DNA of 8,078 nt from an uncultured Oscillospiraceae bacterium. Its GTDB lineage: Bacteria; Bacillota; Clostridia; Oscillospirales; Oscillospiraceae. The notes under the pieces were generated by a model. That model was not told the origin of the DNA, did not search any database, and saw nothing but the letters and a program-made list of their open reading frames with translations. Where the stretch lies: positions 1 through 8,078 of the forward strand of contig CAKTZP010000099.1 in the NCBI GenBank assembly GCA_934636045.1, given 5' to 3'. Of the stretch, positions 5,437-8,078 are shown piece by piece; the stretch's first letter is position 1; each line of letters begins with the position of its first letter. The translations under genes and the position numbers were made by a program.

Positions 5437-7230
5437 ATGTATTATTCTGCCGGAACTTATGAATCGTTTGCCCGCCCTGAAAAGCCGGAGGGCGTCGACA
5501 AAAAATCCGCCTATATCATCGGTACCGGTCTTGCCGGTCTGACCGCAGCGTTCTATCTGGTTCGCGACGGCCAAATGCCGGGTGACCACATTCACCTGCT
5601 GGAAAAGCTCGAGCTTGCCGGCGGCAGCTGCGACGGCCACAAGGACGTGACCAAGGGCTTCTTCATGCGCGGCGGCCGAGAGATGGACAACCATTTTGAG
5701 GTCATGTGGGACACCTTCCGCGATGTTCCGTCCATCGAAACGCCGGGCGTTTCCGTGCTGGACGAGTACTACTGGCTCAACAAGCACGACCCGAACTACT
5801 CCCTCTGCCGCGCAACGCTCAACCGCGGCGAGGACGCGCACACCGACAAGCAGTTCAAGCTGGATAAGGACTCTGCCATGGCGCTGAGCAAGCTCTTCCT
5901 GACGCCGGAAAAGGATTTGGAGGACAAGAAGATCTCCGACGTTTTGCCGGAAAGCTTCTGGAGCACAAACTTCTGGCTGTACTGGCAGACGATGTTCGCC
6001 TTCCAGCGCTGGTCGAGCGCACTGGAGATGAAGCGTTACCTCTGCCGCTATGTCCACCACATCGACGGTCTGCCCGATTTCAGCGCGCTGCGCTTCACGA
6101 AGTATAACCAGTACGAGAGCATGATCCTCCCGCTGGTGAAGTATCTGGAATCCCACGGCGTGACCATTGAATATGGCATGGACGTAAAGAACGTCGTCAT
6201 CAAGAACGAGGACGGCAAAAAGGTCGCCCGCCAGCTCATTTACGTCAAAAACGGCAAGGAGCAGACCCTTGACCTGACCGAGGACGATCTGGTCTTTATC
6301 ACCAACGGCTGCTGCACCGACACCTCCTGCTATGGCGACCAGACCCACGCGCCTGACCTTTCCGGCGTAAAGAACGGCTTCGGCGAATCGTGGGATATGT
6401 GGAAGGCCATTGCCGCACAGGCCGAGCACGGCGAATACGGCAACCCCGACAAATTCTGCACCGATGTGGACGCGACCAACTGGATGAGCGCGACCGTAGC
6501 AACCTCGAACGAGGAGATCATTCAGCACATCATGAGCATCTGTAAGCGCGACCCGCGCGCCGGCAAGGTCACAACCGGCGGCATCGTCACCGTCAAGGAC
6601 AGCACGGACAACTGGTATCTTTCTTGGACGATCAACCGTCAGCCGCAGTTTAAGTCGCAGGACAAGGACATGGTGCTCGTGTGGCTCTATTCTCTGAACA
6701 CCAACCGCGAGGGCAACTATGTCAAAAAGGCAATGCGTGACTGCACCGGCGAGGAGGTCTGCCGCGAGTGGCTGTACCACATCGGCGTGCCCACCGAGAA
6801 GATCGACGCGCTGGCACACGATGCGTGCAACACAACCACCTGCTTCATGCCGTATATCAACGCGTTCTTCCAGCCGCGCAAGGAATCCGACCGTCCGAAG
6901 GTCGTGCCCGACGGCGCTGTGAACTTCGCCTTCATCGGCCAGTTCGCCGAGACCCCGCGCGACACCATCTTCACCACCGAATATTCCATGCGTACCGGTA
7001 TGGAATCCGTCTACACCCTGCTGAACGTTGACCGTGGTGTGCCGGAGGTCTGGGGCAGCAAGTACGACGTGCGCGAGATCCTGCGCGCCTGCTACTACGC
7101 CATCGACAAGAAGCCCATCACCGACGCAAAGCTGTCCTTTGCGGAAAAAGAGCTGGTCAAGCTCGTCATGAAGAAGGTCAAGGGCACCGACCTTGAGCTC
7201 CTGCTCAGGGAAAGCGGCCTGATCGAATAA
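5437..7230 (+). CDS. ohyA: Oleate hydratase (FAD-dependent fatty acid double-bond hydratase, MCRA family)
   Basis: Oleate hydratase adds water to cis-9 double bonds of free unsaturated fatty acids, giving 10-hydroxy fatty acids (EC 4.2.1.53), a detoxification step known in gut bacteria and staphylococci. The 597-aa product has the family length. The N-terminal FAD-binding motif is IIGTGLAGLTAAF (27-39), followed by LLEKLELAGGSCDG (54-67). The block RGGREMDNHFEVMWD (78-92) contains Glu82, corresponding to the water-activating glutamate of characterised enzymes. MKRYLCRY (198-205) contains Tyr201, aligning with the catalytic tyrosine. SWTINRQPQFK (396-406) supplies the Thr/Asn pair, and FTTEYSMRTGMESVYTLL (512-529) is a C-terminal signature. 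The start ATG at 5437 has AGGAGG (5422-5427) nine bases upstream. No signal peptide is present, so it is cytoplasmic or peripherally membrane-bound. It is monocistronic, with its own promoter and terminator. Confidence 0.97.
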   Translation: MYYSAGTYESFARPEKPEGVDKKSAYIIGTGLAGLTAAFYLVRDGQMPGDHIHLLEKLELAGGSCDGHKDVTKGFFMRGGREMDNHFEVMWDTFRDVPSIETPGVSVLDEYYWLNKHDPNYSLCRATLNRGEDAHTDKQFKLDKDSAMALSKLFLTPEKDLEDKKISDVLPESFWSTNFWLYWQTMFAFQRWSSALEMKRYLCRYVHHIDGLPDFSALRFTKYNQYESMILPLVKYLESHGVTIEYGMDVKNVVIKNEDGKKVARQLIYVKNGKEQTLDLTEDDLVFITNGCCTDTSCYGDQTHAPDLSGVKNGFGESWDMWKAIAAQAEHGEYGNPDKFCTDVDATNWMSATVATSNEEIIQHIMSICKRDPRAGKVTTGGIVTVKDSTDNWYLSWTINRQPQFKSQDKDMVLVWLYSLNTNREGNYVKKAMRDCTGEEVCREWLYHIGVPTEKIDALAHDACNTTTCFMPYINAFFQPRKESDRPKVVPDGAVNFAFIGQFAETPRDTIFTTEYSMRTGMESVYTLLNVDRGVPEVWGSKYDVREILRACYYAIDKKPITDAKLSFAEKELVKLVMKKVKGTDLELLLRESGLIE

Positions 7231-7278
7231 AGGACCCCCCCTGTTTGCATCATTCTGTTTTACCCTTTTTCCCCCGCG

Positions 7279-7312
7279 CTCCCGCCGTCCTACCAGCGGC
7301 GGGAGTTTTTTT
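7279..7312 (+). terminator. Terminator of ohyA
   Basis: CTCCCGCCG (7279-7287) pairs with CGGCGGGAG (7297-7305) around a nine-base loop and is followed by seven T residues (7306-7312), a textbook intrinsic terminator 48 bases after the stop. Confidence 0.92.
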
Positions 7313-7481
7313 GATTTTATCGGCGGCTTGCGAAATTTTTCGGTCGGGTTTTTGAAAAGAGCACAATCATTATATATTACCGTTTTATCGGGTATCTCGA
7401 ATTGCGAACACTACAATACGCCACACTGCGGATACATGCAAAGGCGTTGCCGTAAAGTAATAGCCGAACAATTTACCGCGC
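7313..7481. other. AT-richer gene-free spacer
   Basis: No convincing gene was found. A 67-codon plus-strand frame starting at 7328 lacks a ribosome site and has no recognisable protein character. The composition is visibly more AT-rich than the flanking genes. Weak promoter-like pairs occur, for example TTGCAT and TATTGT 17 bases apart on the minus strand near 7415-7443, but none is strong. It may be a relic of lost DNA or simply the space between two terminators. Confidence 0.5.
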
Positions 7482-7509
7482 AAAAAAGAGCAAGGTATTC
7501 CCCTTGCTC
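7482..7509 (-). terminator. Second (distal) terminator downstream of tRNA-Pro
   Basis: On the minus strand GAGCAAGG (from 7509) pairs with CCTTGCTC (to 7488) around a short loop and is followed by TTTTTT (7487-7482). It lies 25 bases beyond the first terminator and acts as a backup. Confidence 0.8.
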
Positions 7510-7534
7510 GTACATACGAAGGATATGTTAAAAC

Positions 7535-7574
7535 AAAAAAGAGTGGTCATAAGTGAAATCCCTTATGACCACTC
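7535..7574 (-). terminator. First terminator of tRNA-Pro
   Basis: A perfect 13-pair stem (7541-7553 with 7562-7574, GAGTGGTCATAAG and its complement) with an eight-base loop is followed on the minus strand by TTTTTT (7540-7535). It starts five bases after the encoded CCA end of the tRNA. Confidence 0.9.
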
Positions 7575-7578
7575 GATA

Positions 7579-7655
7579 TGGTCGGAGTGGCGGGACTTGA
7601 ACCCGCGGCCTCTTGGTCCCGAACCAAGCGCGATACCAAACTTCGCCACACCCCG
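7579..7655 (-). tRNA. tRNA-Pro (anticodon CGG)
   Basis: The minus strand folds into a complete cloverleaf. The acceptor arm CGGGGTG pairs with CACTCCG, including one G-U pair. The D-arm is GCGA/TCGC with the G18G19 pair in the loop. The anticodon stem CTTGG/CCAAG encloses loop TTCGGGA, and the T-arm is GCGGG/CCCGC with loop TTCAAGT. Discriminator A is followed by a genomically encoded CCA (7581-7579). The anticodon CGG (plus-strand 7619-7621) reads the proline codon CCG. C1-G72 and A73 match bacterial tRNA-Pro. It is transcribed alone from the promoter at 7667-7695. Confidence 0.97.
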
Positions 7656-7666
7656 AAAGCAAAGAT

Positions 7667-7695
7667 ATTATACGCACATTTTTTGCATTTGTCAA
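7667..7695 (-). promoter_or_regulatory. Consensus sigma-A promoter of tRNA-Pro
   Basis: On the minus strand TTGACA (7690-7695), a 17-base spacer and TATAAT (7667-7672) give a perfect consensus promoter, as expected for a stable RNA. The start is near 7661, only a few bases before the mature 5' end at 7655. Confidence 0.92.
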
Positions 7696-7710
7696 GATGA
7701 AAAGTATAAT
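7683..7710 (+). promoter_or_regulatory. Possible promoter of the small membrane protein / M50 protease genes
   Basis: TATAAT (7705-7710) is preceded by TTGCAT (7683-7688) with a 16-base spacer. The tRNA promoter's -35 box lies inside this spacer, so the two divergent promoters physically overlap. If the downstream genes are sporulation genes, a mother-cell sigma factor promoter would be expected instead; no clear one was seen, so this assignment is tentative. Confidence 0.5.
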
Positions 7711-7749
7711 TTGTGAAAAAGTCCATAAAATACAAGCGGGGTGATGCTC

Positions 7750-7974
7750 GTGCTGCGGTTTTTCCGGCGGAAATTGGCGCTGATTGTGGCGCTGATTGGC
7801 TTGGTGCTCTTTTTGAAATACAACTATCCGGACTTCGGCGCGCGAATCGGCAGCTTTATTTCGGGACTGTGCAGCCCGCGGGTGCGAGAGGCATTTTCGA
7901 CCATGCTCGGAGCACTGCCGGAGGACGGGCTGGGCGCGGTGGAGGTTTTTTATGAGCAGGCTTTCCAAAATTGA
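7750..7974 (+). CDS. Small single-pass membrane protein preceding the M50 protease gene
   Basis: I do not recognise this as a named family. The product is about 74 aa: a basic N-terminus (LRFFRRK), one membrane helix (about residues 8-24, rich in L, I, V and A), then about 50 soluble residues with an acidic C-terminal half. The start is uncertain. GTG at 7741, ATG at 7744 and GTG at 7750 are all in frame. I prefer GTG 7750 because GCGGGGTGAT (7736-7745) then serves as an extended ribosome site. The gene overlaps the next one by 23 bases, implying translational coupling. In Bacillus the inhibitor gene spoIVFA precedes the protease gene spoIVFB, so position and topology suggest an analogous partner, but the LytM/M23 domain of SpoIVFA is absent. 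The link is inference. Confidence 0.65.
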   Translation: MLRFFRRKLALIVALIGLVLFLKYNYPDFGARIGSFISGLCSPRVREAFSTMLGALPEDGLGAVEVFYEQAFQN

Positions 7975-8078
7975 GCTCAGCCCCGGCTTCCTTGCGATGC
8001 TTTGCGCATATTTTTACTTTGACCCGGCGGAGACGTTTTTCCCATTCTGTCTGTCCGTGCTGCTGCACGAGGCCGGAC
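7952..8078 (+). CDS. Site-2 protease family protein (M50 metalloprotease, SpoIVFB-like), 5' part only
   Basis: The first 42 codons of a gene that continues past the right edge. The ATG at 7952 has GGAGG (7941-7945) six bases upstream. The translation starts MSRLSKIELSPGFLAMLCAY and has a hydrophobic helix leading to LSVLLHEAG at residues 34-42. That is the first zinc-binding motif HExxH of intramembrane M50 proteases, lacking only the second His because the window ends. In spore formers the short form of this family (SpoIVFB) cleaves pro-sigma-K in the mother-cell membrane around the forespore. The short N-terminus before HEAG fits SpoIVFB better than RseP, which also has an N-terminal HExxH but carries PDZ domains later. 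Without the rest of the gene this cannot be settled. Confidence 0.8.
   Translation, partial: MSRLSKIELSPGFLAMLCAYFYFDPAETFFPFCLSVLLHEAG

Noticed and set aside
5131..6819. 562-codon minus-strand frame antisense to ohyA
   Set aside because: It mirrors the codon bias of the well-supported oleate hydratase gene and extends into the EamA promoter region. No domain or start site supports it.
7579..7655. tRNA-Pro as the attachment site of an integrated element
   Set aside because: No integrase gene and no second copy of the tRNA 3' end were seen in the window.
7528..7968. 146-codon minus-strand frame and other frames across the tRNA
   Set aside because: They read through a complete tRNA gene, its promoter and its terminator, and oppose the supported plus-strand genes.

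Overview
The window looks like chromosomal DNA from a spore-forming, moderately GC-rich member of the Clostridia, most likely an Oscillospirales/Ruminococcaceae-type gut anaerobe. The evidence is strong Shine-Dalgarno sites, several near-consensus sigma-A promoters with 17-base spacers, a lipoprotein-anchored amino-acid ABC transporter, a DegV/FakB-type fatty-acid-binding protein, an oleate hydratase and, at the right edge, what looks like a SpoIVFB-type site-2 protease. The exact genus cannot be read from the sequence. No phage, IS element or CRISPR array was seen.

Layout. Positions 1-132 hold the end of an unseen upstream transcription unit and two adjacent stem-loops, the second a good intrinsic terminator. 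A minus-strand gene (133-663) encodes an unrecognised 176-aa protein and has a strong promoter. Divergent from it is a plus-strand operon (870-3405) for a polar amino-acid ABC importer: lipoprotein substrate-binding protein, membrane permease, ATPase. A hairpin lies between the first two genes, a 26-base overlap joins the last two, and a GC-rich terminator closes the operon. Next, with its own extended -10 promoter, comes a DegV-family protein (3715-4575) with two terminators behind it. A convergent minus-strand gene (4700-5134) encodes a short EamA/DMT-type membrane protein. Divergent from that is oleate hydratase ohyA (5437-7230), followed by a strong terminator. An AT-richer stretch without genes leads to tRNA-Pro(CGG) on the minus strand (7579-7655), which has a consensus promoter and two tandem terminators. 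The right edge holds a small membrane protein gene overlapping the start of an M50 metalloprotease, cut by the window end at its HEAG(H) zinc motif.

How the genes fit together. The three ABC genes form one importer. DegV/FakB proteins bind free fatty acids and oleate hydratase converts unsaturated fatty acids to hydroxy fatty acids, so 3715-7230 may share a theme of handling exogenous fatty acids, although the genes are in separate transcription units. The last two genes have the order and overlap expected of a spoIVFA/spoIVFB-like pair, but the first is far too short to be an ordinary SpoIVFA.

The most unusual observation is that the ABC substrate-binding protein appears circularly permuted. 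The segment that normally ends a family 3 solute-binding protein lies directly after the lipid-anchor cysteine, and the chain stops where that segment would usually begin. The same operon also has a permease with a lipoprotein-signal-like N-terminus and an ATPase with a basic insertion of about 33 residues before the signature motif.
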